DNA of 13,562 nucleotides, taken from positions 1 to 13,562 of the forward strand of contig JAICIL010000096.1 in the NCBI GenBank assembly GCA_025924435.1. The letters run 5' to 3'. The notes beneath the pieces were generated by a model. That model saw only the letters and a program-made list of their open reading frames with translations, ran no database searches and was not told the DNA's origin. Positions 6,461 through 13,454 of this stretch are shown one piece after another (the stretch's first letter is position 1; the number at the start of each line of letters is the position of its first letter). The translations under genes were made by a program, and so were the position numbers. Source of the DNA: Chloroflexia bacterium. GTDB taxonomy: Bacteria; Chloroflexota; Chloroflexia; Thermomicrobiales; JALYUS01.

Positions 6461-7296
6461 TCGGTTTTCGTCCCCGTGTGGACGGCGACGGCGCCGAGAG
6501 TGAGGCGGCGGAAGCGGACATCGCGCAGCCCGGCGCGCTCCATGATCGCCTTCAGGGCGGGCGGCGGCGGGAAGTTGCGGGCGGATTCGGGCAAGTAGCG
6601 GTACGCCTCGCCATGCCCGGTGACGATCCGCCCGAGTAGGGGCACGACCCGATTGAAATAGCCCTGGTGGAGGAAGCGCACGGGAGGGAAATCCGGTTTC
6701 GCCACGTCGAGGCAGACGACGCGACCGCCCGGCTTCGTCACACGCCGCATCTCCCGGAAAGCGCGCTCGATGTCCGTGACGTTGCGCATCGCGAAACCGC
6801 TCGTGACGCAATCGAACGTGTTGTCGGGGAAGGGGAGGGCGAGCGCATCCGCCGCCATAAAGCGGACGATGCCGCCGACGCCCGCTTTTGCCGCCTTGCC
6901 GGGGCCGGGGCGCATCATCCCCTCGGAGAAGTCGGTCGCCGGCACCGCCCCGCGCGGGCCGACGCGACGGGCGAGGGCAATCGCGATATCGCCCGTCCCC
7001 GTCGCGACATCGAGCGCGCTCCCGCCGACGGGCGGCGCGGCCTGTGCGACGACGCAATTCCGCCAGCGGCGATCCATCCCGAACGTCATCAGTCGGTTCA
7101 TCAGGTCGTAGCGGGGCGCGATGGTGTCGAACATCACCTCGACGTACGCGGCCTTCCGCTCCGGCGCGAAGCCGGGCAGGTGGTCGGCGGGGATGGGGTG
7201 CGATCCTAACCCCCCACCCGCCCAGAGGGCGCTCGGCTCCCCTCCGAGGGAAGGGAGAGAAGATTCCGGTGCGGGAGAAGATGGGGGCGTGGTCAT
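6457..7296 (-). CDS. menG: Demethylmenaquinone methyltransferase (MenG/UbiE)
   Basis: This SAM-dependent class I methyltransferase carries out the last step of menaquinone synthesis, C-methylation of demethylmenaquinone. Strong family marks are VMFDTIAPRYDLMNRLMTFG (54-73), motif I LDVATGTGD (95-103), DFSEGMM (122-128), LPFPDNTFDCVTSGFAMRNV (154-173), and GEAYRYLPESARNFP (229-243). The 279-aa product is about 40 residues longer than usual at the N-terminus. Residues about 13-32 (PSLGGEPSALWAGGGLG) are encoded by a GC-rich, repeat-like segment. The ATG at 7294-7296 overlaps the stop of the upstream 86-aa gene (ATGA), which favours this start, although no other good ATG exists before the conserved core. 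menA lies directly downstream. The stop codon is provided by the adjacent palindromic element. Confidence 0.93.
   Translation of the reverse strand: MTTPPSSPAPESSLPSLGGEPSALWAGGGLGSHPIPADHLPGFAPERKAAYVEVMFDTIAPRYDLMNRLMTFGMDRRWRNCVVAQAAPPVGGSALDVATGTGDIAIALARRVGPRGAVPATDFSEGMMRPGPGKAAKAGVGGIVRFMAADALALPFPDNTFDCVTSGFAMRNVTDIERAFREMRRVTKPGGRVVCLDVAKPDFPPVRFLHQGYFNRVVPLLGRIVTGHGEAYRYLPESARNFPPPPALKAIMERAGLRDVRFRRLTLGAVAVHTGTKTD
7201..7260. repeat. Repeat-like GC-rich segment inside the menG 5' end
   Basis: Read on the - strand, this stretch holds CTTCCCTCGGAGGGGAGCCG followed by GCGCCCTCTGGGCGGGTGGG, with two small self-complementary hairpins. The pattern is typical of intergenic dispersed repeats in environmental genomes and is not typical of UbiE coding sequence. 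It is read in frame as residues about 13-32 of MenG. Only one copy is in this window, so the repeat call is a judgement from composition. Confidence 0.35.
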
Positions 7297-7553
7297 GGAG
7301 AGGTGTCCGCCGTTTCGGGGTCGTCGCGATGGCGGAAGCGCTTGAGCAGTTCTTCGCTCAGGCCGATGACGTAACGCAGGTCGTCGGTGAACTGGCTCGC
7401 CGTGCCGGTCGTCGCGTCGTCCGAGGCCATCTGCACATCCGCCGCCGCCGACTCGATCCGCGCCAGCATCGCCCGATAGCCCGTCAGCCGCTCCTCGTGC
7501 TCGCGCGCCACCCGCTCGCGGAATGCGCGATGCTCATTGTGTTCTTGTGCCAT
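7293..7553 (-). CDS. Small hypothetical protein, 86 aa
   Basis: I do not recognise this protein. It is soluble, highly charged and probably helical: the N-terminal half (AFRERVAREHEERLTGYRAM) looks amphipathic, and the C-terminal half contains a second likely helix (VIGLSEELLKRFRHR). There is no Cys, signal peptide or membrane segment. I choose ATG 7551-7553 because GGAGGGG stands five bases upstream; alternative in-frame ATGs occur at 7565 and 7571. Its stop overlaps the menG start in an ATGA, so it is probably the first gene of a three-gene menaquinone operon. The coupling supports it being real, but a role in quinone synthesis is only guilt by association. Confidence 0.6.
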   Translation of the reverse strand: MAQEHNEHRAFRERVAREHEERLTGYRAMLARIESAAADVQMASDDATTGTASQFTDDLRYVIGLSEELLKRFRHRDDPETADTSP

Positions 7554-7592
7554 CGGCCCCTCCATCACCATCAATACCCAGCATACGACATG

Positions 7593-7622
7593 ATTGTACG
7601 CCGCGTGGCGATGACGGTCGAA
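7593..7622 (-). promoter_or_regulatory. Possible promoter of the 86-aa/menG/menA operon
   Basis: On the - strand there is a TTCGAC (7617-7622), an 18-base spacer and TACAAT (7593-7598). Transcription would start near 7586, about 33 bases before the chosen ATG at 7553. The -10 is good and the -35 is moderate (TTGACA consensus), so this is only a candidate. The rest of the 7554-7760 gap shows no gene and no convincing terminator. Confidence 0.35.
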
Positions 7623-7760
7623 TAGCGCAATGACACCAATCGCACCGGGTCACACCGGCGAGCGTGTACCCTTGAATCTCCAGCGAGAACTTGGCCCCCG
7701 ACGGTCATTGTTTACAGCCCGCGATCTCCTGCCCGCGCTTGTGCCACTTCCTCGAACGTT

Positions 7761-8843
7761 TCAGGCGCGGATCTCGTAGAAGATGTTGAAGGGGTTGGCC
7801 GGGAAGTCCATCCGCCGGAACTGCGTGAAGCCCGCCTCCGCCGCCAGCTCCCGCATCTTCTCCTCCCCCATGCACGTCCCCGTCCCCTCGCCGCCCGCCG
7901 CCAGCGCCTGCGTCATGCAGTAGTTCGTGCTCACCGAGTACCCGAACGCCCCGATCCCCAGCGGGTGGTCGATGTTCCGCTGCAGGTCGCCGTAGAAGTT
8001 GAACTCCAGCACGAAGTACGTCCCCTCCGGGTTGAGAGCGTTCCTGATTTCCTTGAGCGCGGGGCGCGGGCGCGGCATGTCGTGCACCACGTCGAAGGTG
8101 GTGATCAGGTCGTAGGTGCCGGGGATGCCCCGCGTCACGTCGCAGACCGCGAACCGCACCCGCTCCGCCACACCGGCGGCCTGCGCCCGCGCGTTCGCCG
8201 CCGCGATCGCGGGCGGGTAATTGTCGTACCCGACGAACGTCGCCTCCGGGTACGCCTGGGCGAGGATGGCGAGGGCCTGCCCGTTGCCGCACCCCACATC
8301 CGCGACGGAACCGCCGGCGCGCAGGGCGGCATCCACGCGGGGCATGGTCGGGAACCACTCCTGCACCATGCTGTTGCGGAAGAAGGTGTAGGTGAACTGC
8401 TCGAAGCCGCACCAGAAGTGCTCGCCGTAGCGCTCCTGCGGCACGCCCCCGCCGTGCTTGAACGCGTCGGCGAGCAGGTCAATGTTCGCCCAGAAGGGCT
8501 GCGACATCTCGATCAGGCCGGTGAGATAGAGGGGGCTCTCGGTGTTGGCGAGCACCATCGCGTGCTCCGGCGGCAGGGTGAACCGCTTGGTCGCGTCGTC
8601 GTAGGCGAGGTAGCCGTGGCAGGCCATCGCGGCGAGCCACTCGCGCCCGTACCGCTCGTTGATCCGCGCGCGGTCTGCGAACTCCTCGCTCGTCACCGGC
8701 CCGGAGGTCGCCAGCGTCTTGAAGAGGCCGAGGCGGTCGCCGACGGTGGAGAGCGGCCCCATCTGCTGAGCGGTGACGTCGCCGACCACCTTGAAGGCGA
8801 AGGACTGCAGTTTGCCCATGTCCAGTTCGGGTGCGCGTGCCAT
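7761..8843 (-). CDS. Class I SAM methyltransferase with N-terminal winged-helix domain (Rv2258c-like)
   Basis: The 360-aa protein combines an N-terminal helical/winged-helix region (about 20-100; LGLFKTLATSGPVTSEEFAD, then INERYGREWLAAMACHGYL and FTLPPEHAMVLAN) with a Rossmann methyltransferase domain. Motif I is VADVGCGNGQA (180-190), an acidic residue follows the second strand (GYDNY, 205-209), and FDVVHDMPRP is at 250-259. The wording matches the family of the mycobacterial methyltransferase Rv2258c, which acts on small molecules; O-, N- or C-methylation cannot be told apart here. I start at ATG 8841-8843 because AAAGGAG lies eight bases upstream; the frame is open much further upstream but that part has no such sequence. 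It follows the hydrolase-glycosyltransferase gene with a 220-base gap, so it may be in the same transcript or have its own promoter. Confidence 0.85.
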   Translation of the reverse strand: MARAPELDMGKLQSFAFKVVGDVTAQQMGPLSTVGDRLGLFKTLATSGPVTSEEFADRARINERYGREWLAAMACHGYLAYDDATKRFTLPPEHAMVLANTESPLYLTGLIEMSQPFWANIDLLADAFKHGGGVPQERYGEHFWCGFEQFTYTFFRNSMVQEWFPTMPRVDAALRAGGSVADVGCGNGQALAILAQAYPEATFVGYDNYPPAIAAANARAQAAGVAERVRFAVCDVTRGIPGTYDLITTFDVVHDMPRPRPALKEIRNALNPEGTYFVLEFNFYGDLQRNIDHPLGIGAFGYSVSTNYCMTQALAAGGEGTGTCMGEEKMRELAAEAGFTQFRRMDFPANPFNIFYEIRA

Positions 8844-9063
8844 TCGGGTTGCTCCTTTGCTACCATCGTTGCATGTGGACGATCTCCCAGGGGTCCTCGT
8901 TGTACGCGGCGCGGCACCTCCTTTCTGGTATCGCCGGGTGGGGTCACGCGGGCGCGGATAGGCGTTGGCGTTGGTCCGGTGGTGCCCCCCATCAAAACAT
9001 CGGGGTTGGGATGGGCATCCGTCCCCCGCACATCCCGTGGCTGCGGCTCTCGTTGCCACGGAA
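8844..9063. other. Intergenic gap between the fusion gene and the methyltransferase
   Basis: Apart from the ribosome binding site of the methyltransferase and a hairpin at its far end (9035-9061), I see no gene and no convincing promoter here. Frames that stay open across it encode Pro/Arg/Thr-rich sequence without domain character. Confidence 0.5.
9035..9061 (-). terminator. Hairpin just after the fusion-gene stop, weak terminator candidate
   Basis: CCGTGGC (9035-9041) and GCCACGG (9055-9061) are perfect 7-base arms around a 13-base loop, two bases past the TAA stop at 9064-9066 on the - strand. No T-tract follows the stem, so full intrinsic termination is doubtful. It may partly separate expression of the fusion gene from the methyltransferase or protect the 3' end of the mRNA. 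Confidence 0.35.
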
Positions 9064-11172
9064 TTACAGGAGTGCCGCGATCTCTTGTGCGGCGCGGTAT
9101 GCACCGTCGGCTTCGACGGACCGGTACTGCACGGGCGTTGCGATTGCCCGCGCCAACCGCTCGGCAATCGTCTCGGCGCTCGCCTCCGCGAACGGCACGC
9201 GCGCCCAGTCCGGCACGCCGTAGGCCTCGAGGCGGTGGGCGACGTGTCGGTTCTGCTCGAAGTGTCCGGTGAGAGGGAAAAAGAGGAAGGGACGCCGCAC
9301 GGCGACCAGTTCCATCGTCGTGGAGAGGCCGCCCTGCACGAGCGCGACGTCACACGCCGCAAGCATTTCGTAGAGATTGTGCACGTAGCCGCGGTACTCC
9401 AACCCCGGATGCCGCGGCAGACCGGACGGGTCGATCCGGGGCCCGCAGACGACAATCAGACGCACGCCCGGCAGGCGTGCACGCATGCACGGAAATGCCT
9501 CGACGATGCATCGCAGCAGACCGGCGCCGACGCTCGTGCCACCTACCGCCGCCACCGCGACGCGCTCATCCGGTCGGAAGCCGAACCGCTCGCGCAGCGC
9601 CCCTCGGTCAGCGAGCGCGTCGGGATCGAAATAGCGAATGTAACCGGTGAAAGCGTAATTCGCCTCGGTCCACGTGCGGATCAGCGGCAGTCCATCGCCG
9701 AAGGTGTCCGGCACGATGTCGCCCGGATTACCAATGAACAGCGCCGTATCCCGCACGCGCGGGTAGCGCGCCACCTGCTCAATCATCTCGGCGTTGTAGT
9801 CGGCGGTTAGGAACGCCTCGCGGTCGTCCGGCGCGGGCACCATCGGCAGGAAGCCGACGAAGTCCGTCAGCCACGCGAAGGGCGCGCTCTTCAGCTCGGG
9901 GTTCTCGTGCAGGTAGTAGTCCAAGTCCCACGCCTCGTCGCCGACCCAGAGGTCGTAGTCCCCCGCGCGGGCCGCGTCGAGGAAGACGTGGAAGTTCGCG
10001 AGCAGGATCTCGTCCATCCTGCGTAAGGCGCGGAAGACCTGCAACGTGTGTTCGCCTCGCATCTCCGACTCGATATGGCGCGACTCCCCGGCGAGACGCC
10101 CGCTCAGGGGATGGATCCGCTCGCCGCGCCGTTCGAGGAGGGTCGTCACGGGGGATTGCGCCACCCAATCAATCTGGAGTCCGGGGACGTGCGCCCGCAG
10201 TGCGTCGGCGATCGCCGCGTCGCGCTGCGCGTGGCCGAGGCCGATCGGGCTGCTCACGTAGAGCGCCCGCTTGGGGCGGGCGCCAGCCCGCCGCCAGACG
10301 CGATCGCGCGGCTCCTCGCGACCGAAGAAGTCGTGCATCGCGAGGTTGACCGCGACCGGATGGCGCCCGCCCGGCCCATGGCCGCACCCCTCGAGAACGA
10401 TCATCCGCGAACCGACAATCGCCTCATGCAACGCTGCGCCATTCCGTAGCGGTTGCACGCGATCCTCGGCGCCGTGAATGATGAGCGTCGGGCAGCGGAT
10501 GGCGGCGGCAAATTCGGCGACGCGTGGCGTGGCGCTCTCCAGAACCGTGGCGATCAGGATGGCGGGCGTCGTCTCGGACCCGTATGCGACGAGGTCCTCG
10601 ATTGCCTGCGTCGAGTGCGGATCGCTGAAGACCTCGCCGCCGAACCACTCCCGGAAGCCGCGATAGTCGTCTTTCCAGTACGCCGCGTTGAATTTGTTCC
10701 GCACCTCCGAGTCCGTCGGCGGGGCAAGGAATGCGTCGAGGTCCGTGCGCGCGCCGCCGTCCAATCGTGCGCTCGGGCCGATCATCACCAGATGGGTGAC
10801 GCGATCGGGGTGCTCGGCGGCGACCTGCAAGCCCCATCGCGCCCCGGCGGACCAGCAGATGAGCGCGGCCCGCTCGATTCCCAGTGCATCCATCACCGCG
10901 ACGGTATCGCGCGCGAAATGGTCGGTCGTGTAGCCGCTGGCCGGGCGGTCCGATTTGCCGTTGCCCCGACCGTCGAAGGCGACGACGCGGAACCCCTGCC
11001 CCGCGAAGTACGGCACCTGCATCTTCCAACACCGGCTATGCACGAGGCTCCAGGTTGGGAGAAAGAGGAGCGTCCGCGTCGCATCCGCGCCGCCGAATAC
11101 CTCGTAAGCGATGCGGATATGGTCCTCCGGGTTCGTCGCGAACCCCGTCGCAATCGGATCGACGGCGCGCAT
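9064..11172 (-). CDS. Fusion of alpha/beta hydrolase and GT-B glycosyltransferase
   Basis: This 702-aa protein has two enzymes in one chain. Residues about 1-290 are an alpha/beta hydrolase: LLFLPTWS (35-42) before the oxyanion region, DGRGNGKSDRP (67-77), nucleophile elbow ICWSAGA (105-111, Ser108), acid GAEDRV (234-239, Asp237) and GCGHG (262-266, His265), so the triad is present although the elbow has Cys in place of the first Gly. Residues about 300-702 are a GT-B glycosyltransferase resembling MurG/MGT types: YVSSPIGLGHAQRDAAIADA (305-324) at the N-lobe, VAAVGGTSVGAG at the start of the C-lobe, and a donor-binding stretch VQGGLSTTMELVAVRRPFLF (612-631) followed by FEQNRHV. It lacks a signal peptide or membrane helix and is presumably cytoplasmic. 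The ATG at 11170-11172 follows GGGGAGGGG by seven bases. The TetR gene ends 31 bases upstream, so both are probably co-transcribed. Substrates are unknown. Confidence 0.88.
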   Translation of the reverse strand: MRAVDPIATGFATNPEDHIRIAYEVFGGADATRTLLFLPTWSLVHSRCWKMQVPYFAGQGFRVVAFDGRGNGKSDRPASGYTTDHFARDTVAVMDALGIERAALICWSAGARWGLQVAAEHPDRVTHLVMIGPSARLDGGARTDLDAFLAPPTDSEVRNKFNAAYWKDDYRGFREWFGGEVFSDPHSTQAIEDLVAYGSETTPAILIATVLESATPRVAEFAAAIRCPTLIIHGAEDRVQPLRNGAALHEAIVGSRMIVLEGCGHGPGGRHPVAVNLAMHDFFGREEPRDRVWRRAGARPKRALYVSSPIGLGHAQRDAAIADALRAHVPGLQIDWVAQSPVTTLLERRGERIHPLSGRLAGESRHIESEMRGEHTLQVFRALRRMDEILLANFHVFLDAARAGDYDLWVGDEAWDLDYYLHENPELKSAPFAWLTDFVGFLPMVPAPDDREAFLTADYNAEMIEQVARYPRVRDTALFIGNPGDIVPDTFGDGLPLIRTWTEANYAFTGYIRYFDPDALADRGALRERFGFRPDERVAVAAVGGTSVGAGLLRCIVEAFPCMRARLPGVRLIVVCGPRIDPSGLPRHPGLEYRGYVHNLYEMLAACDVALVQGGLSTTMELVAVRRPFLFFPLTGHFEQNRHVAHRLEAYGVPDWARVPFAEASAETIAERLARAIATPVQYRSVEADGAYRAAQEIAALL

Positions 11173-11203
11173 GTTTCTGCCCCTCCCCGACGATCACGTC
11201 GGA

Positions 11204-11860
11204 CTATTCGGGTTGCCATCCCGCATCCGACGGCGCCCGCGTCGCTTCCGCCTCGCGCGCCTCCAGCCAGTCGCCGATCATCTCGAGGATGGCGAAGTAA
11301 TGCCCCACCTGCTCGCTCGCCCCGGCGAGATGCTGCATCTCCATCCCGAGCCAGAAACTCACGACCGCACTCGCGACGATCTCTGGCGGCACGGCGATGC
11401 CGAGCGCGGGGAGATAGCGCCGTACCGCCTCCTCGATCAGCGATTGCCATGTGGCGATTTTCTCCTGTACCTGCGCGCCGATCTCCGGGGTGGTATGGCC
11501 GAGCGCGTACTGTTCGTGGACGATCCGCACGTAGCCGTCGGCAAGGTCCTGGCGATAGTAGGCGACCGCCTGCCGCCACTTCGCGCTGAGCGGCGTGTCG
11601 GGGTCCTGATACATCGCGCGCTGCCGCGCGTACTTGTCGCGTTCGAGCGCGGCGTAGAGTTCGGGGAGGAACTTGCGCTTCGAGCCGAAGTGATAGTTGA
11701 GCGAGGCGATATTCGTCCCGGCCTCTGCCGCGACGGCGCGTGCGGTGAGGCCGCCGTAGCCGTCGCGCGCGAGAATGCGTTGCGCGGCGGCGAGGATCAG
11801 GTCGCGCGTGGCGCCCCGCGCGGGGGCGGGGTCATCGGTGTGAACGTCTGTTTCAAACAT
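11204..11860 (-). CDS. TetR/AcrR-family transcriptional regulator
   Basis: The 218-aa protein has a standard TetR N-terminal DNA-binding domain: ILAAAQRILARDGYGGLTAR (22-41), then the helix-turn-helix AVAAEAGTNIASLNYHFGSK (42-61) and the typical FLPELYAALE start of helix 4. The C-terminal part is a helical ligand-binding domain (for example EIVASAVVSFWLGMEMQHLAG). Members of this family repress nearby genes until a small ligand binds. It lies 31 bases upstream of the hydrolase-glycosyltransferase gene on the same strand, so it probably controls its own operon. No ribosome binding site precedes the ATG at 11858-11860. The promoter placed directly upstream would give an mRNA starting at that ATG. 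The ligand cannot be predicted. Confidence 0.92.
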   Translation of the reverse strand: MFETDVHTDDPAPARGATRDLILAAAQRILARDGYGGLTARAVAAEAGTNIASLNYHFGSKRKFLPELYAALERDKYARQRAMYQDPDTPLSAKWRQAVAYYRQDLADGYVRIVHEQYALGHTTPEIGAQVQEKIATWQSLIEEAVRRYLPALGIAVPPEIVASAVVSFWLGMEMQHLAGASEQVGHYFAILEMIGDWLEAREAEATRAPSDAGWQPE

Positions 11861-11866
11861 GCGTTT

Positions 11867-11895
11867 ATATTACGATCTGCACGAGCGAATGTCAA
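11867..11895 (-). promoter_or_regulatory. Sigma70-type promoter of the TetR operon, predicted leaderless
   Basis: On the - strand a perfect -35 box TTGACA (11890-11895) is followed by a 17-base spacer and the -10 box TAATAT (11867-11872). Seven bases downstream of the -10 is the A of the TetR ATG (11860), the usual distance to a transcription start. The sequence between has no purine-rich ribosome binding site, which agrees with a leaderless transcript. Confidence 0.7.
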
Positions 11896-12113
11896 GCGCT
11901 TGTGAACCGGTGTTGTCGCCCAGCGATTCTGGCCCATCGCTGTTGATAGCCGCGTTTCCATGGATGGCTCGCTCCCGGTTTCGCCGTGTTGATCAGTGCG
12001 GCTGCTCGCTCGCGTCGCAGCGGGGGCTGGCGCGGGGGCTGTCCCCGACACTCCTCACGAGCGTAAATCGGATTCACCGCCGGGACCGGCGTGTCGAGTT
12101 CGTGAACATTCAT
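11892..12113 (-). pseudogene. Possible 5' stub of a decayed PLP-enzyme gene downstream of the M24 gene
   Basis: An open frame of 73 codons starts at ATG 12111-12113, with AGGGA shortly upstream and 44 bases after the stop of the M24 gene on the same strand. The first residues, MNVHELDTPVPAVN, resemble the opening of alanine-racemase-fold enzymes such as D-threonine aldolases, which often begin with '...LDTP..VVD'. After about 18 residues the resemblance ends and the rest is Arg/Pro-rich. It may be a gene truncated by deletion, or only a chance match. The remainder of the 11896-12157 gap shows nothing else. Confidence 0.28.
11893..11902. promoter_or_regulatory. Candidate TetR operator
   Basis: CAAGCGCTTG is a perfect 10-base palindrome that overlaps the -35 box of the promoter above. 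TetR-family proteins commonly autoregulate through palindromes in their own promoter, so this is a reasonable operator candidate. The symmetry does not continue cleanly outside the ten bases, which is short for such sites. Confidence 0.4.
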
Positions 12114-12157
12114 CGCTTCATCCCTGTGAGCGGCTACGCACATCGCCCATTTCCGTG

Positions 12158-13402
12158 CTACACCGGCACAATCAGACTGTCGAGGTCACGCGGGTAGTAG
12201 GTGAGGGCGTCGCAGCCCGCGTCGGTGATGACGACGGTGTCGGAGTGGCGGAAGCCGGCGAAGCCGGGGACATAGAGGCCGGGTTCGACGCTGAGGACCA
12301 TGCCGGGCCGGAGTTCGGTCTCGTCGCCCATGTCAATGAAGGGCTGCTCGTGCCCCTCCAGGCCGATGCCGTGGCCGGTGTGGTGGCGCTGCAACTCCGC
12401 GTGGCCCAGCGCGGCGATGGCGCCGGAGATGTCGCGCTCGGCGTCGGCGCAGGTGCGGCCGGGGCGCAGGGCGGCGAAGGCGACTTCCTGGATGTGCGTC
12501 ATCGCCTCGAAGTATTTGCGGAACTCGGAGGAAGGCTCGCCGACGATCATCGTCCGCTCCAACTCGGAATGGTAGCCGCCGACGAGCGCGCCCGCGCCGG
12601 TGATAATCACGTCGCCGGGCCGCAACCCGCCCTCGCGCCGCATGCCGTGCGGCATGGAGGTGTTCGTCCCCGCGATGAACATCGCCGAGGCCGGGGAGTT
12701 GCGGACGCCGCGCCCGCCGCCGGTGTAGGTCGGGCCGAGGGTGTCGAGCATCGCCGTCGTGGCGGCGAGCGTCGCGCGCAGGCTCACCTCGATCTCGCTG
12801 CGGCCCACCGCCATCTCCTTCTGGAGGATGCGATGCGCGAGATTGCCCCAGCGCGCGCTCTCGCGGATCAGTTGCAGTTCGTGCGCCGTCTTCATCTGCC
12901 GGGGCGTGTCGATCACGTCCGCCGCCCGCACGACCGTCGCGCCACCGGCGACCTCCGTCACGGACGGGCCGCGATAGCCGTTCACGTCGCCGTAGCCGTC
13001 CGAATCCACGCCGATCTTCGTGCCCCGGCCGGTCAGTTTCAATTCCTTGAGCAATGCGGCGAGGTGCTGCATCGGGTGCTGGCCGCTCGGCCCCGCCGGG
13101 TATTCCGGGTAGACGGCGAAATGACCGACGCCCGCCGCCTTTCGCACATGCTCCTGCTCCAACGCCGGGATCAGCACACCGAGATCGCCGTCCGCCGGGA
13201 CGATGAGCGCCATCGGCCGCTCGGTCGAGGCGTGCGTGAAGCCGCTGAGGTAGACGATGCGCGTCGAATGGAAGAGGATGAGCGCGTCCAACTCTTCGCG
13301 CGCCATCGCCCGGCGCGCGTCCGCGATGCGCCCCGCGTATTCCTCCCGCGTGATCGCCAGTGTCTCAATCGGCGCAACCATCGCCGGTGCCGTCGCCGTC
13401 AT
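12158..13402 (-). CDS. M24-family (Xaa-Pro peptidase/creatinase fold) protein with altered metal site
   Basis: The 414-aa protein has the two-domain layout of aminopeptidase P and creatinase: an N-terminal domain (about 15-165, with RIVYLSGFTHAS at 48-59) and a C-terminal pita-bread domain (about 175-414, with FIAGTNTSMPHGMRREGGL at 242-260). TGHGIGLEGHEQPFI (342-356) and SVEPGLYVPG (371-380) are clearly conserved. Of the five usual metal ligands, His344 and Glu373 are kept. The first Asp position is Gly269 (IITGAGALVGGY), the second is Glu280 (SELERT), and the last Glu is Ser387 (FRHSD). The 'LERT' wording recalls creatinase, which needs no metal, so it may be a C-N hydrolase or a different lyase rather than a prolidase. 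ATG 13400-13402 is chosen because AAAGGGAG precedes it by about six bases; further upstream codons lie in the repeat element. No signal peptide is seen. Confidence 0.85.
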   Translation of the reverse strand: MTATAPAMVAPIETLAITREEYAGRIADARRAMAREELDALILFHSTRIVYLSGFTHASTERPMALIVPADGDLGVLIPALEQEHVRKAAGVGHFAVYPEYPAGPSGQHPMQHLAALLKELKLTGRGTKIGVDSDGYGDVNGYRGPSVTEVAGGATVVRAADVIDTPRQMKTAHELQLIRESARWGNLAHRILQKEMAVGRSEIEVSLRATLAATTAMLDTLGPTYTGGGRGVRNSPASAMFIAGTNTSMPHGMRREGGLRPGDVIITGAGALVGGYHSELERTMIVGEPSSEFRKYFEAMTHIQEVAFAALRPGRTCADAERDISGAIAALGHAELQRHHTGHGIGLEGHEQPFIDMGDETELRPGMVLSVEPGLYVPGFAGFRHSDTVVITDAGCDALTYYPRDLDSLIVPV

Positions 13403-13454
13403 CGCACACTCCCTTTCCAACAACACTCCATCCGCCCGCCTATGGTAGCAAACG

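Noticed and set aside
7965..9272. A 435-codon + strand frame opposite the methyltransferase.
   Set aside because: The methyltransferase has family motifs, a start and a ribosome binding site on the - strand. The + frame has none.
8844..9455. Extension of the methyltransferase frame upstream by some 200 codons.
   Set aside because: It would overlap the glycosyltransferase gene on the same strand, the added sequence is low-complexity, and a clear ribosome binding site sits at 8843.
8857..13447. TTTGCTACCAT found both at 8857-8867 and, as its reverse complement, near 13442-13452, as a shared regulatory site.
   Set aside because: The two copies have opposite orientation relative to their genes and are short, so coincidence is the simpler reading.
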